A DNA stretch of 64,000 nucleotides from Prorocentrum cordatum (GCA_963575745.1 CAUYUJ010003025.1:429207-493206), one strand, 5' to 3'; positions 41,754 through 52,724 are shown, counted from the first letter of the stretch. Notes: generated from the letters alone by a model not told the origin. Made by a program: numbers and translations.

Positions 41754-42690
41754 GTGCGGCTAAGTTTGGGAACCATTATTGGCATGGGGTCTCTGGAGTT
41801 TTGCCCTGCGACACGGATCGTGGACTGTATTCCATCACAACGGCCGCCGCACCGGATGCAGATGAGGGTTTCGGGAGAAGGTGACCTTGTTGATATCGAC
41901 GTACAACCCCAAATCGACCCAGATTGCGCTGAGGTCGAGGTGCCAGTCTCGGCGACTGATTGATTCAAAAAGAGCGCGACCCCCCTTTCACATTTGCTAA
42001 CTCACACTCCTAAGAACCCTTTTTGCTCGGTGTGTAACTGGGCAAAGGCTATGCGGCGCCAACAAAGGAAAGTGCGGAATAACCGGCTGAGGTCACCGAA
42101 ACTACACACGAATCCCACGACGTTCGGACACCTGACCACCATGGATCACTGGCTTGCGATGGATGACCTATCGCGGGGGCTTTACGACGAATCCGCGCGC
42201 GTGATTTTTCGCGCCCCGGCAACATATTTCATAGCAGCACAGGGCGTGCACGACAAATTTGCGATTCACGTGTGCAACTGTTTGATGAACCTCAGAGCCC
42301 CAGGAGAAAACAATATGATATTGCTACACTGACGGTGCGAGAGAACTTGCACGTGCATGCATCGAGCTAAAGATTGCACATAACCCTACCATCCCTGGCA
42401 ACAAGAAGCTTATGGCTGTCCCTGAACGGTCCAACGGACATGTTCATATGGGGACTAGAGCACTGCTAATGCAGGCTGGCCTTCCCCCACCTTCTTGAAC
42501 ATATGCTGTCCGATACTTCTGTCTTGGCTATAACGCAAGGATCCCTGATGAAGGTGAATCGCCACGGAGGCGCAATTTCGGACATGAGTTTGCGGCACCT
42601 CTTCTTCAATGTGGCTCTCTTCTTCGATTCATGCCTCCTCCAGAATCTCGACTTACTTCGGATATGTACACAAAGCGGGGGGCATGGTAG
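41754..42690 (+). pseudogene. pol: Element B integrase
   Basis: The first part (TGA at 41,961-41,963) gives HLLTHTPKNPFCSVCNWAK, the HHCC zinc module, then FGHLTTMDHWLAMDD with the first catalytic Asp. At about 42,325 the frame shifts to YTDGARELARACIELKIAHN (second Asp), PGNKKLMAVPERSNGHVHMG (catalytic Glu), TRALLMQAGLPPP and then VRYFCLGYN. All DDE residues are recognisable. Stops at 42,330 (old frame) and within the new frame, together with the shift, show loss of function. The segment 41,500-41,750 upstream holds only unmatched coding-like sequence. Confidence 0.75.
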
Positions 42691-43219
42691 GACCAGAATG
42701 CTACGTGACACCGTTGAGACCATTTGACGGTCTGAACATGGAAACTGGGCGGGCGCCAGCAGGCAAGCGCCCGATCATAGAAAAGTCGGATCAAGTCTAC
42801 AGCAATATTTTGGACGGTGCTGCACCAGACCAAGAATCTAAGTCCCCCATGCGTGAAGCATATGAGATTGAACAGACCAAGGCCAGTAACGTCGTTATTC
42901 CCCCAGGCGGTTCCTCTGACGGCCCAGTCGGTCAAGGGGCCCGATGAGGGCCGCGCGCGACACAGCCGGTTGTTCACAGGGATCCAGGCGCACCGACGCC
43001 ACCGCCTCCAGCACGAGGCGAGAGCGCACCGCCACCAAAGGACGAGGATGACTCCGATCACGATGGTCCGGGGGGAGTCATTGTGGATGACGTGCCTGTG
43101 GTACCTGACGGTCGGGGTCCCGAGCGTGACTCGAGACCAGATGATGATGCGAAACAACAGCTCGGCCTCGCTCGTATAGATTGGATCGCCAGTCTAATCC
43201 CACCAGCCCTCTGGGCGTA
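42691..43219 (+). pseudogene. pol: Element B integrase tail and acidic linker
   Basis: Pieces in three frames: GPECYVTPLRPFDG with SPMREAYEIEQ, the usual distal integrase blocks, then an acidic stretch DEDDSDHDGPGG and VIVDDVPVVPDG, ending IDWIASLIPPALWA at TAG 43,217-43,219. Such acidic linkers normally join integrase to RT in these elements. Immediately after it the coding sequence gives way to non-coding repeats. Confidence 0.5.
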
Positions 43220-43319
43220 GGTGGTCTAGAGCAGATCCTCTTCCACCCCTCCCTCTTCCCCCTTGGGGAGGGGTTTACCCCTCCCCCTACCCCCTCCCCT
43301 GGACCTGGACGGGGGGGGC

Positions 43320-43900
43320 CGCGGGTAGTTAGAGCGTCCAAGATGGCCCAAGACGGCTCCAAGAGCGCCTCAGAGAACCCAAGATGAGCTCCAAGATGGC
43401 TCAAGATAGCGCAAGATCGCTCACGATGGCTCCTAAGATGGTTCCAAGAAGCCCAAAGACGGCCCCAAGATAACTCCAAGTGGCCAAACAGCTCCCCAAG
43501 GAGGCCCCGAAGAGGCCAAAATCGTCCCAAAACCTAAGGAAAATCAATGATTTTTGCTTTCTCGCCTTTTCGCTTCCGATGGCCATCCGAGGCCTGGAGA
43601 TGGCTCCAAGATGGCCCAAGAGGGCCCCAAGAGAGCCCCAAAAGAGCCCCAAGACGGCCCCAAGAGCGCCCAAGAGCACTCCAAGAGCGTTCCAAGAGGG
43701 GTCCAAGAGGCGATTTTAGGGGCTTCCGAGGGGGGACGCTAATTAAACCCCCCCTCTTGTTTGATCGACTCCCTCCAAGATGGCCCCAAAAGCGCCCCGA
43801 AGGCTCCCCAGAGCGCCTCAAGAGGGTCCCAAGAGGCGCCCAAGATGCCCCAAGGCGCCCAAAAAGCCCTCCAAGAGGCCCTCAAAAGACCCCCAAGAAG
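43320..43900 (+). repeat. Degenerate tandem repeat around CCAAGATGGCCC
   Basis: Dozens of variants of CCAAGATGGCC, CCAAGAGGGCC or CCAAGACGGCC in one orientation with 10-14 bp spacing. The repeat fills the integrase-RT linker of element B, so it was probably inserted or expanded after the element died. Reading frames here are artefacts. Confidence 0.75.
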
Positions 43901-43904
43901 CTCC

Positions 43905-44040
43905 TTCCCCTCCTCCTCCTCCTCCTCCGATTCTTCCTCCTTCTCCGTCCTCCTCCTCCTCCTCCTCCTCCTCCTCTTCCCCCTCCTCCTCCTCCTCCTC
44001 CTCCTCCGACGACGACGACGACGACGACTCCTCTTCCATC
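43905..44040 (+). repeat. CCT microsatellite followed by GAC microsatellite
   Basis: (CCT)n from about 43,910 to 44,005, then (GAC)n to about 44,027. It directly follows the CCAAGATGGCC array. Confidence 0.9.
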
Positions 44041-45058
44041 CTCCCCCTCTCGGGGTCTGTGACAGCTTCCCCCGCCCTTTGTTATTCTGCATTCTCCCCG
44101 ACTTCCCTGATCACCTCAACTCCCCTGAGCATCGTTTCTGGATGGGCTGGTGGGGATACGCGAAGCGTCAACAATTTCTCGACGGCACAGCCACGGTCGA
44201 GAGTGCCTGGGCCAGGGCAACTCCTCGCCCGAACCACACATAACTTAGACACTATGGAATATTACGAAGAACCACGCATTGTTGCGGGCCTAGGTGAAGA
44301 TGAACTCATTGGAAAATTGCCCTTGAAAGGCAGACGGAAGACCTGCAGCATTAGAGTCGTGTTGTATTACGATCTTGACTACGCACCTGTTACAAGAGTC
44401 TCGGTCATTGACCCAGACCCACGACATGGCGCTCAATGGCTTTAGAAATTACTTAGTTCCACCAGCCCGGGAATTCACCCAAGCCGATGATTCAACACGG
44501 GCCATGCTGAACGGAGAAAAGCAGTGGAGCAATTTCGACTCGAGGAGAGAGGTTTTTTTCTGGGTTGAGGACCCGGGACCTCGCATTGCCCTTCTCCGCG
44601 ATATTGGAATCGACGCAGTCGACTTCCAGGACGCGCATCACGGCAACGAAGGTATTGAGCATCCAGAAGGCAACGTCCATCCCGGGCGCTGAATCCCGAA
44701 GAAGAAAGAGAGGAGATGCGATTGTGCCAGGTAGAACCGAAGTGGGCTGGCGCGCGCTCCTACATCCTGCGGGACCGGCAGAGGAACTCTTCACGGATAC
44801 GGGCTCTGGGAGTGACCAGGGCACTTCCGATGATGAAGAACTACGGTGGAAACAGACTTGGCATGGTGGGACAATCCTGCGAGATGGGGTTCTTCCCGAC
44901 ACAGTCGGAGAGGACCTAACACTCCTAAAATCCTGAAGGTATCACGGGAACAGCCTGACTTCGAGTCCGGCGGCCGCCGCTTCGCGACGTAGCGTGCCCC
45001 GTATGCCGCTGCAGTCATCAGAATTACCCCTTCCTTCACATGGATAAAAAGAGAGCTT
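44041..45058 (+). pseudogene. pol: Decayed integrase-RT linker of element B
   Basis: Coding-like fragments in all three frames (WMGWWGYAKRQQFLDGT, EVFFWVEDPGPRIALLRDIG, RKRGDAIVPGRTEVGWRA) without a known domain. Their charged character and position fit the spacer before RT. Too damaged to reconstruct. Confidence 0.35.
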
Positions 45059-46195
45059 TGACGCGGAATATGTATACAACCTGTTTACTGACGATATTCG
45101 AATCGTAGAACAAGCGTACAACTTACCTGCTGAGTTATGCCAACCGCGGATTGTTGCAGCCGTGGCTCGACCCGTATCTAAGGCCGAAGCTGCGGTGAAT
45201 CAAGATGCCCGCAAAGCGCTGCAAACCGAATGGGATCGGTTACGAAGCACTGGCACTTGGGATGAGTCAGGCGCGATGGAATACAACGATTTTGTCCGAC
45301 AGCGAAAAGGGCAAACAACCCATGCCGGACGCCTGTTCGCAATTCTGGTAGAAAAGAATTCAGAGCTCCCAGTAGGGCACAAAGACCGCAAACATGAAGG
45401 TCGAGTTGTGTTTGATGGGTCAGACATTAGAGATCACATTAGAGACGTAGCATTAGTTCAGGAATTGTCTAGCAGCCCGGCCACGATGCAGGCCAGCAGA
45501 GCGGCTGACACTTATGGCTTGTTCGAGGGACGCGACATCCAACTGGCTGATGCCAAACAGGCTTGCACTCAGCCCAAATTTGGGGGAACTCCAACAGGGG
45601 TCTTCCTGCCAGGAGACGAGTGGCCGCACGCTTGGAAAGACATGAGAAACCCCGTATGCCCCCTCATTATTTCACTTCATGGGCATCCTGATTCTGGTGG
45701 GAACTACGAACAGCATGGTGAGGGGCACGTGATTTCCAAAGGTTTCATTAAGTGTAGTCCTTGGCGTAGTTGTTACTTTCACACAACACTGCGTTTGTTT
45801 CTTATCGCTTATGTTGACGATTTCAAACTTTAGGAACCGAGAGCGAACCTCGAAAAAGGGCGGGGACTCCTGCAAGAAGCTTCCGAAGGCTGCCTCAAGG
45901 GCATCGAGATGGACCCACCAACTAACGTGGGACGTTATTGGGGTGCGAACATCATTTGTCTATGCAGTGCGTTCACAGGCAGGGGGAGTTGCCAACTGTC
46001 CGTGATCCCCCAACACCAAAGGCGAGGAGTACGTTCGCCTCAGGACAACAGGTGGCGAGCGATAACGAGAAAGCGGGGGGTGACTCAGCGGCGCAGCCGG
46101 GTGAGTCAGATCAACCTAGACAGCCGAAAATGGTCAGAGCCATTGAGTACGACATGATTGAGTTCTTTGGAGCCTGCGTAACCTTCTACGCATAG
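45059..46195 (+). pseudogene. pol: Element B reverse transcriptase
   Basis: Opens with EYVYNLFTDDIRIVEQAYNL and VAAVARPVSKAEAAVNQDA, then TEWDRLRSTGTWDE, GRVVFDGSDIRDH (fingers), LVQELSSSPATMQASRAAD, motif A region GRDIQLADAKQACTQPKFGG, LIISLHGHPDSGG and catalytic IAYVDDFKL (Asp pair at 45,816-45,821). TAG at 45,831-45,833 interrupts the frame, which continues with EMDPPTNVGRYWGANI. After a shift near 46,030 it ends in MVRAIEYDMIEFFGACV. The palm residues are intact; the stop and the shift inactivate it. Confidence 0.85.
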
Positions 46196-46241
46196 CTAAC
46201 CGATACTGGCCCTGCTGCATACCCTGCAGCCGGTACCCCGT

Positions 46242-47228
46242 GTGGCCCCGAGTAAACAGACCTTGAGGGTGGACGAGGTGGCCCAAGAGGAGAAAATTAC
46301 TCCCCGGCAGAGGAGGCTACCGCAGCGGCGCTCGGGATTCAAGTTGACAGGTTTCCCAGACAAGCCAGTCGAGGTTCCCAGCCTAGCCGCGGAACCCGGA
46401 CCAGACGACCCTGAACCAGCGACCCCGTCGGGAGTTCTTCAGTCCATTGCTGCCCAAGGTCTCATGCAGATTTTATATGGTGCTCGAATGGCTCTGTTTG
46501 GTACATCGCGCGCGGTTTGCCACGCGGCCAGCTGCATAACGATGTGGACCGAACAACGGGACATGGACCTTTTTCGAGTAATATGCTACATCAAGTCCAC
46601 AACCCCATACAACATGACGTCATGGGTAGGTGACAAAATGGAAGATGTCACAATCCGACACTACTCTGATGCAGACCTTGCCATCGATCTACGAACGCAT
46701 CGCAGCGCGAGTGCCGGCCACCAGGTAATTTGGGCACCATGCGCGAGAGCCAATCAGAGCATGGCTTATCGTCGACAGACTTGCGTGTCCCATGGCACAC
46801 TTGAGGCAGAGACTGTTGCTGCATATCTGGCTTCACGGATTGAGTTGCTGCCAGCTCTGCCGTTGCGGGAAATGCTGTCACAACGAGAGGTCAAATGCAC
46901 ATTCATGGCAGATAACCAGGCGGTTTGCAAGGTGATAGAAGCAGGAGGTCCGATGAAATTGATGCACTTTCCGTCAACCCACCGAATAGATGCTGCTGCC
47001 ATTTCTGGACAGTTTACCCGTGGAGCTGCTAGTTTACAGTGCGAACGCCCGCAGAACGAAGCCGCTACTATCCGTAGAAAACGTTTTACCGCTCCTCTTT
47101 CATGGGTAAAGGTGCTTTACTTCGTTAACACTGTTACCCCGAAGTTTTGGAAAGTCCATCGAAATCAAGACAATCTGGCATCGACGTTCACTGACGGACT
47201 TCCCCTGGAACCTGGGGGGGGGTCTTAA
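46242..47228 (+). pseudogene. pol: Element B RNase H
   Basis: An open frame of 328 codons from the RT connection onward. It reads LMQILYGARMALFGTSRAVC, DMDLFRVICYIKSTTPYNM, SDADLAIDLRTHRSASAGHQ (Asp), TCVSHGTLEAETVAA (Glu), CTFMADNQAVCKVIE (Asp) and a more weakly conserved last block DNLASTFTDGLPLEP (Asp). All four acidic residues of copia RNase H appear. The first 60 codons are linker. No stop occurs within the domain, so this is the best preserved piece of element B pol, but it cannot be expressed without the broken upstream part. Confidence 0.85.
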
Positions 47229-47521
47229 GCCACGGATAGGTCCGAAGGCTTTGGTGCGTCTTGCGTTGCGGTGCAGAGCAAAAAGACGCTTGAAAAGAAG
47301 AGAATCACCAAAGGTAAGCCAGCGGCGGCCGCCCCGATAAAAGACACGGCCATAGTAGCAATTAAGTCATCAGACGGCAGAGCTGGGCCTTGTGAAGTAC
47401 ATGCACATGCGCCTCTTTTGCCGGCACCGAATTCAGCAGTAGCCACCAAAGAGAGAGCTCGCAGTGCACCCGGCAAAGCCGGGTGCGCTAACAGCCCGGG
47501 ACCCTCCGAGAGTGACAAGGA

Positions 47522-47722
47522 TTGCTCCAGGAAAAGCTGCCATCAGCGAAAATTGAAAGAAGACAGAGAACCATGGCTTTGTTTGATATGACTGACAGTG
47601 AGTCAGATGCTTCAGATGTGCAGACGCAAACTCCTGAGATCCGGGAACGGAAAGAGAACCGTGACAAAATTACTGATGCGGCTGCGGCCAAATCGAATGA
47701 CAACGACCGATGTTTTCGATAG
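47522..47722 (+). pseudogene. Short charged ORF between RNase H and the MTase-like domain
   Basis: Hydrophilic linker (ALFDMTDSESDASDVQTQT, IRERKENRDKITDAAAAK). A perfect hairpin, CACCCGGC-AAA-GCCGGGTG, lies just upstream at 47,467-47,485. It probably connects pol with the following domain; no function recognised. Confidence 0.35.
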
Positions 47723-48966
47723 TTCAGCCGGAAAAAAGGCCAACAATGGACAGAAACGATTGGAACGGAGGGGGATTCATACTTGAATATTGTTGTGGGC
47801 CAAATAGCAGATTAGGTAACTCAATGATTTTCGTTGACAATCCAGGTAGGGTGATGCGGTGTACCGAAAGCGAGGATATGAGGACCGACGAAGGCAAACA
47901 CAAAGCACTTACATATATTCACGAATGTAAGGGGAAGCATGTTTCGCCCTGGGGTTCGGCCCCATGCACTGGAGGTTCCCCCAGGCAGTGTGTACATGAA
48001 GCCCACGATTTCCGCGAAGGTGACCACGGGTCCCTCCGTGGGCTCCGAGGAATCCGAACGGACTTTCGATAATTATTTTGGAATTTTACAGAGATTGCCC
48101 GCGCTGTCGTCGATGCGGCTGGCATAGTTTGCATTGAGTGGCTTGGCCAGCGTCAGTATTGGAGGGGCCTTCAAGTGAAAGCAGTTGTGAAGGATATTGG
48201 TTTGCGTAAGGCAGCATTGCATGGATGCGCGCGTGGACTGAAAGATAGGAAGGAGAAGTTCATGAAGAAGCCATGGGGCATTACTTCCACATCTGACATT
48301 GCGACCAGCGGTTTGGAGCGCAAGTGTGATGGCACGCATGCGCGCGTGGAGGCGCGTGGTAAAGACTGCGAACTTGCGGAAGATTATTTGCGCGTGCGGC
48401 ATCGCACTCTTCCCTTGATCTTTCTTCCCCTCATCATGATGCACGCGCCGCTGCCATTTTCTCTCGTGAGCAGGGGATGGGGTCGCCATCGGCCGCGCCC
48501 CCCACTGGCGGAGCCGCCGCGTAGCCGCGGCCGCTTCCCCCTTGCAGGCAACGTGCGTCAGCCTATAGCATCTCGGTCGCGCACCCATCCTGGGCGACGG
48601 ATTCTTGGCGTCTCGGCGGTGCAACCGCCCGAGATGGCCGGGGAGGAAAAGTGGTTCTCTTCATGCAAAACGATAGGATGCAGGTACCTCGCTGGGATCA
48701 CTTGGACACAGTCCACGGTGACCCCAATTGACGAGGAGAATTCGGCCAGCGAGCACGCGAAGGAATCGGTGACAGCACAGTCGAGAGAATACTACGAGAA
48801 CGCAGATTGCTCAGATCATTTTCGCAGGACATGTCAGGAAAGTTCCAAGAGAAGCGATGGTGATAATAACTATACTCATGATAAGGGTTGTCTTATGTAT
48901 GAGTTCCTCCCTAACAACCCGAACAGGATAGTGCAAAAGGGTTGCCGAGAAGCTGGGAGTAATTGA
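47710..48966 (+). pseudogene. Element B MTase-like domain with C-terminal extension
   Basis: One frame with a single TAA at 48,070-48,072. The blocks are FILEYCCGPNSRLGN (motif I position), GRVMRCTESEDMRTDEGKHK, GSAPCTGGSPRQCV (Pro-Cys, motif IV-like), FTEIARAVVDAAGIVCIEWL with RQYWRG (motif VI-like), AALHGCARGLKDR, KKPWGI and RKCDGTHARVEARGKD. This is a recurrent dinoflagellate retroelement domain, from memory, with the layout of a class I MTase. The Cys is kept, so the ancestral domain could have been catalytic. Past about 48,410 the frame is open but unrecognised. A role in methylating or protecting element DNA is speculative. Confidence 0.5.
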
Positions 48967-49336
48967 CCCCCGAACGGCAGAGCCGCTCGGGGACCTTAAA
49001 GTTACATGCGCAACGTTACGGCACCCAAAGATGATCGATTGCGAGATGGTTGTTACGGAGTGGAAGGATGTTGAGTTGAAAGAAAGGAGTCCTTCCGAGC
49101 CAAGGGCGGTTGCCAAAAAGTGGACCGATGCTGAATTGAATTGCGCGTGCCACTTGGCACCAGAAGAAGAAGGACATTAATTTCTTTGTGGCGAGAAGAT
49201 GCAGCACATGCCTCGTGGACGATGGATACAGCAGGTCGCGGTGGCACGAAATGGTAACAAGTATTCCCAGACTGACAACCTTGTCAGTGTACTCAACGAG
49301 GATTAGAAGACATCCAACGAGTCAGTAATTCAGAGA

Positions 49337-49945
49337 TTGTATAATAAGATGCCTGTTGACCCATGGGTTGTTTTCTGGGTAGCCTGTAAACAGGACTCAC
49401 AACGCAATTTCAGGAGCAACTTTGATGGTATTCCCCCAGATCTCTTGCAAATCAAGGAATGGCAATACTTCCAGTCCCATGATGAACCGAGCACGACAAT
49501 GACGTGTAGATTATACACAGGGCCTTCTGGGGACCCAAAGAGCAGGTCTGTCCGATTGTGTGATCACGGGGAAGTAGTTGGACCAGTTCTGGGGACCGCT
49601 AGACGCACCTGCATGAGCGGCGCAGGATATTTCGTCACGGATCAAGTTGTCTGCATGAATATTTGGGGACCATCCAGGAACAAGCCTCCACGCGGCACAG
49701 CTGTTGATGGATGGGGCGCTCACTTTGCATTCCCAGCTGTCAGAGGAGATCCCAGCGCAAAGGTACATGTGGTTGCGCAAGCGCTGACTGAGGAGGCCCT
49801 GGATAGGCACCGTGCATGGATGGAGTTGCAGGAAGACCCCCAAACCGAAAGGGCCAAACTTCACCCGGCGGCGCAGCCGTCCGAGCGAGGAGGACCGCCC
49901 TCAAAAGAGAACAGCGGTCTGACTCAAAAGACGAACCCTCCGTAG
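49337..49945 (+). CDS. Element B accessory ORF 1, unrecognised
   Basis: An open frame with folded-protein composition: DPWVVFWVACKQDSQRNF, LLQIKEWQYFQSHDEPSTT, AGYFVTDQVVCMNIWGP and DGWGAHFAFPAVRGD. The end is hydrophilic and includes the hairpin at 49,866-49,883 coding PAAQPS, like the linkers in gag of the same element. I do not recognise the fold. Position after the MTase-like domain suggests it is the first module of a long accessory polyprotein. Confidence 0.4.
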   Translation: MYNKMPVDPWVVFWVACKQDSQRNFRSNFDGIPPDLLQIKEWQYFQSHDEPSTTMTCRLYTGPSGDPKSRSVRLCDHGEVVGPVLGTARRTCMSGAGYFVTDQVVCMNIWGPSRNKPPRGTAVDGWGAHFAFPAVRGDPSAKVHVVAQALTEEALDRHRAWMELQEDPQTERAKLHPAAQPSERGGPPSKENSGLTQKTNPP

Positions 49946-50101
49946 AAGCGAATGGGCGATGTCGAAGGATCGAGACCAGCCAAGGCTGCTCAGATGGAGA
50001 AGACCACCCACGCTGAGGAGAAACGTCTTCTTCTGAAACCTCAATTTCCGATGCGCCCGTGCATGCCCCGTTGGGAGGCGGCCCCTCGGGCTCTGCCGTG
50101 A

Positions 50102-50302
50102 ATGGCGCTCAGAGCGGGAATGCTGCTTCCAATTCCCCCTCCGCCGGCGCAGCCGAGGGTTTGGGGGGCATCGTCTGGATCGGGATCTGGCGGTGAAAAT
50201 ACCGGACGGGACCCTGGCTCACCGAATGGGGGTGGAGGCGGTGGCCCACCTCCGGGTCCGGGCCCATTTTCTTATTTCGGGAGGAACGGGCGGCGAGTCT
50301 GA
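50102..50302 (+). CDS. Pro/Gly-rich accessory linker
   Basis: Low-complexity coding stretch (PIPPPPAQPRVWG, SPNGGGGGGPPPGPGP) with a hairpin at 50,145-50,155 in the PAQP phase. It resembles the disordered spacers between other modules of this region. No function. Confidence 0.35.
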   Translation: MALRAGMLLPIPPPPAQPRVWGASSGSGSGGENTGRDPGSPNGGGGGGPPPGPGPFSYFGRNGRRV

Positions 50303-50447
50303 CCCGCCCTACTTGACGCGCGGCATATGGAATGTGTTACAACGCAGGGGGCAGACAGGGGCCAGCACAGCCGCGTCCCTGAATGGCGCCGAAGTGTCAG
50401 AATAATGGGCTCGTTGCATCAAGGAGATAGCCACGCTGTATGCTGAC

Positions 50448-50981
50448 GTGGTGGATCCTGCCCTTCACATCATGTTGGGATGGCTTAATAACCAGAAGAT
50501 GTGTCAGGCCATTGCAAAATTGGCGGACGTGCATGGTCACGGATGGATTCCTGTCAGTGGTGAGGATCTGGCCGCCGCGATGCGGACCGGCAGACATCCG
50601 CGGGAATTCTTCCGGCCTTTGACCCAAACTCCTCACAGAGGACGCAAGTTTTGGACCACTGCTATTCACATATCCTTTGATTCGTCATGCCAGTTTCGCT
50701 TTGTACAAGACAAGAAGCTTGGCGCCTCTGCGAGCCCTCAATATTTCACGCGGGAGAATCTTCAAGGTCTGGATGCAGAAACTAGGGGGGGGGGGGCTTG
50801 CGGAAGAACGCTCCTGCAACACATGGTGAAACAAGATTTGTGGAGTAATCGGATTTCGACCCATATGGGAAACTTTTACCCGGGTCAACACACGTCTATA
50901 CACTTCACATGTTGGCCCCTGAATGATATTTCTGGTGGAATGATTTTTCTGATGGGAATCCGTGTGACCTCAAGGATCTGA
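50448..50981 (+). CDS. Element B accessory ORF 2, unrecognised
   Basis: Folded-looking segment: LHIMLGWLNNQKMCQAIAKL, GHGWIPVSGEDLAAAM, FWTTAIHISFDSSCQFRFVQ, LLQHMVKQDLWSN and HTSIHFTCWPLNDISGGM. Trp, His and hydrophobic content is high and stops are absent over 177 codons. The order of a GWIPV block, an RF block and an IHF block vaguely recalls RNA 2'-phosphotransferase (KptA) domains but key residues are not identifiable. Function unknown. Confidence 0.35.
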   Translation: MVDPALHIMLGWLNNQKMCQAIAKLADVHGHGWIPVSGEDLAAAMRTGRHPREFFRPLTQTPHRGRKFWTTAIHISFDSSCQFRFVQDKKLGASASPQYFTRENLQGLDAETRGGGACGRTLLQHMVKQDLWSNRISTHMGNFYPGQHTSIHFTCWPLNDISGGMIFLMGIRVTSRI

Positions 50982-51358
50982 GCGGAAGGAAGACGGAGGA
51001 CGCTGAGCCTCACACTATACTTGCGATACTCGGCCCCTTTGTAGAAACAGCCGAGAGAATGACCGACGAGGCGGTGAACCGCTCCAAGACGGGAGCAATC
51101 CATATATATATTTTCGTCGGTGGGATTTCGATGTTGGCCATCGGAAAATGGTACATTCAAGATGAATGCCGTGTGCGATGATATCGCCACTTTGTTGCGG
51201 GCGCGCATGAGTTAGCGCATTGAACGGTGCAGGGCTGTGGGGATTCAGCATAGGATAATGATTTTGGATGGCGCTCGCCTGCGTCGGAAATTGCGTCATG
51301 CCCCGTTCGATGCAGACCATTTTGTCGATCAGCATGAATCCTACACATTGGGCACAAA

Positions 51359-52057
51359 ATGGTGCACTGGCAAGGGTTCCTGGGGGCACGAACATTGGCG
51401 GATCATACGCTGAAAGCTGCAAAACTTTTGGCCTGGTTCTTCTGTCAGCCCTCTGGCGGCTCAGCCGCCCAGGGGTGGATCTGCGAACATGAGCTGCGAG
51501 AAGACGGGTTTGCGGAGATAGAAACTACATATGGCGAGCATGTGTCGTACTGGACTAATTGGTGTCCTATTGGGGGCGGCACTCCGACTTCGATTTCGGG
51601 AACGCTCCCGTTCGCTGAGCCACTTCTGCAAAGCTCATTCCCAGCCACCGACTGGCACGGGACAAGGAGCCATTCTTTGTTCTCCCAAGAGTGGCGAGAT
51701 TTCATTTCGAAGGGAAGAGGCCATCATATGTATTTGCAGTGGAGCGAATTCCAATTCTTTCTCAAAAGGAGCTTGCCATACATTCCTGGCGCGCCCCCTG
51801 AGGGAAGAGACGCGCGGCGCACTGGGGAAAAGATCCTCATTGATCTGTTTATGGAACAAGCGATAGATATTTGGAAGCATCTCGACCTAACTTTCGGCCC
51901 CCCGCCCAATCTGCCAAACGGACGGTTTGGCGAGCCTCGGGGGCACGGCCCGTGGCCAGGCAAGGTGGTCAGCTGCAAGTCAGCCCCGGAGGAGCGGCGC
52001 CAACCGCTGGCTCTGCCAGCACAGCCGCGCAGAGTCCGGGTGACGCAGGGGGGCTGA
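51359..52057 (+). CDS. Element B accessory ORF 3, unrecognised
   Basis: Blocks include LLAWFFCQPSGGSAAQGWIC (with the hairpin 51,455-51,469), YGEHVSYWTNWCPIGGG, HSLFSQEWRDFISKGRG, HHMYLQWSEFQFFLKRS and ILIDLFMEQAIDIWKHL. The C-terminal 50 codons are Pro/Gly/Arg-rich, with a hairpin near 52,014 coding PAQPR. It repeats the pattern of an aromatic-rich domain followed by a hairpin-bearing linker. No homologue recognised. Confidence 0.35.
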   Translation: MVHWQGFLGARTLADHTLKAAKLLAWFFCQPSGGSAAQGWICEHELREDGFAEIETTYGEHVSYWTNWCPIGGGTPTSISGTLPFAEPLLQSSFPATDWHGTRSHSLFSQEWRDFISKGRGHHMYLQWSEFQFFLKRSLPYIPGAPPEGRDARRTGEKILIDLFMEQAIDIWKHLDLTFGPPPNLPNGRFGEPRGHGPWPGKVVSCKSAPEERRQPLALPAQPRRVRVTQGG

Positions 52058-52253
52058 TTGGAATTGGCACAGCCACGAGTCCCACCGAGCGCCGGGCGCG
52101 GTTAGTTGAACCCGCCAGGGCACTGGCCGCCGTTTCCCCCGCGGCCCACTGGGAGCGATTCACAAAGGAAAAGTGCCTTGAGTTCCAGAAAGGAACACAG
52201 CTAGGCAAGAAGAAGAAGACATTTCCTCCAGTTGGATCCGATCATGTTCGCAG

Positions 52254-52724
52254 ATGGCCCATTCAGTTGCCGCGTCAGCTACGATCGGAGTGACTGAGGG
52301 AACTGAGATAGCTATCTCCCTGAAGCCCTTGAATGCTAGAGGGCCGGCGAATCGCCTCTACAGCAATAATCATGTGCGGCTGGGGGAAAACTATGATGAA
52401 TTGTTGCAGAAGACAGCGAACAATGACACATTCGTGCGTAGTGAAGCTTACGAGCGCTTGTGTGCGCCATCGAACGGAGAAGCGTGGTTGGCGGATCAAT
52501 TGCTTCAAGACAGTGCGAAGCGACCGGTTCTATCTGCGGATTATGTGATCCCGAAGTGGGCAACGTTCTTTATTGCACGACGTGGTCGCGCGGTGGCAGG
52601 GGAACCGAGCGCGACTGCTGACCGAATCATGCGGGGGAAGGCAGCATTTATCGAACACGCAGAGAAGGGGCAATGCGTCCAATTGACGTTACCTCTCAGA
52701 GTGAAAGAGGATCAACTGGAATAA
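52254..52724 (+). CDS. Element B accessory ORF 4, unrecognised
   Basis: 156 codons with VRLGENYDELLQKTANND, RSEAYERLCAPSNGEAWLAD, RPVLSADYVIPKWATFFIAR and KAAFIEHAEKGQCVQLTLPL. The amphipathic helices and beta-like strands suggest a folded domain. It stops at 52,722-52,724; possible continuation (IPPHALAITLRSTRDARW) lies in another frame. Function unknown. Confidence 0.35.
   Translation: MAHSVAASATIGVTEGTEIAISLKPLNARGPANRLYSNNHVRLGENYDELLQKTANNDTFVRSEAYERLCAPSNGEAWLADQLLQDSAKRPVLSADYVIPKWATFFIARRGRAVAGEPSATADRIMRGKAAFIEHAEKGQCVQLTLPLRVKEDQLE

Noticed and set aside
50448-50981. Possible RNA 2'-phosphotransferase (KptA/Tpt1) domain
   Set aside because: Only a loose order of GWIPV, RF and IHF blocks; the catalytic Arg-His-Arg-Arg set and the RAxQGH motif could not be found.
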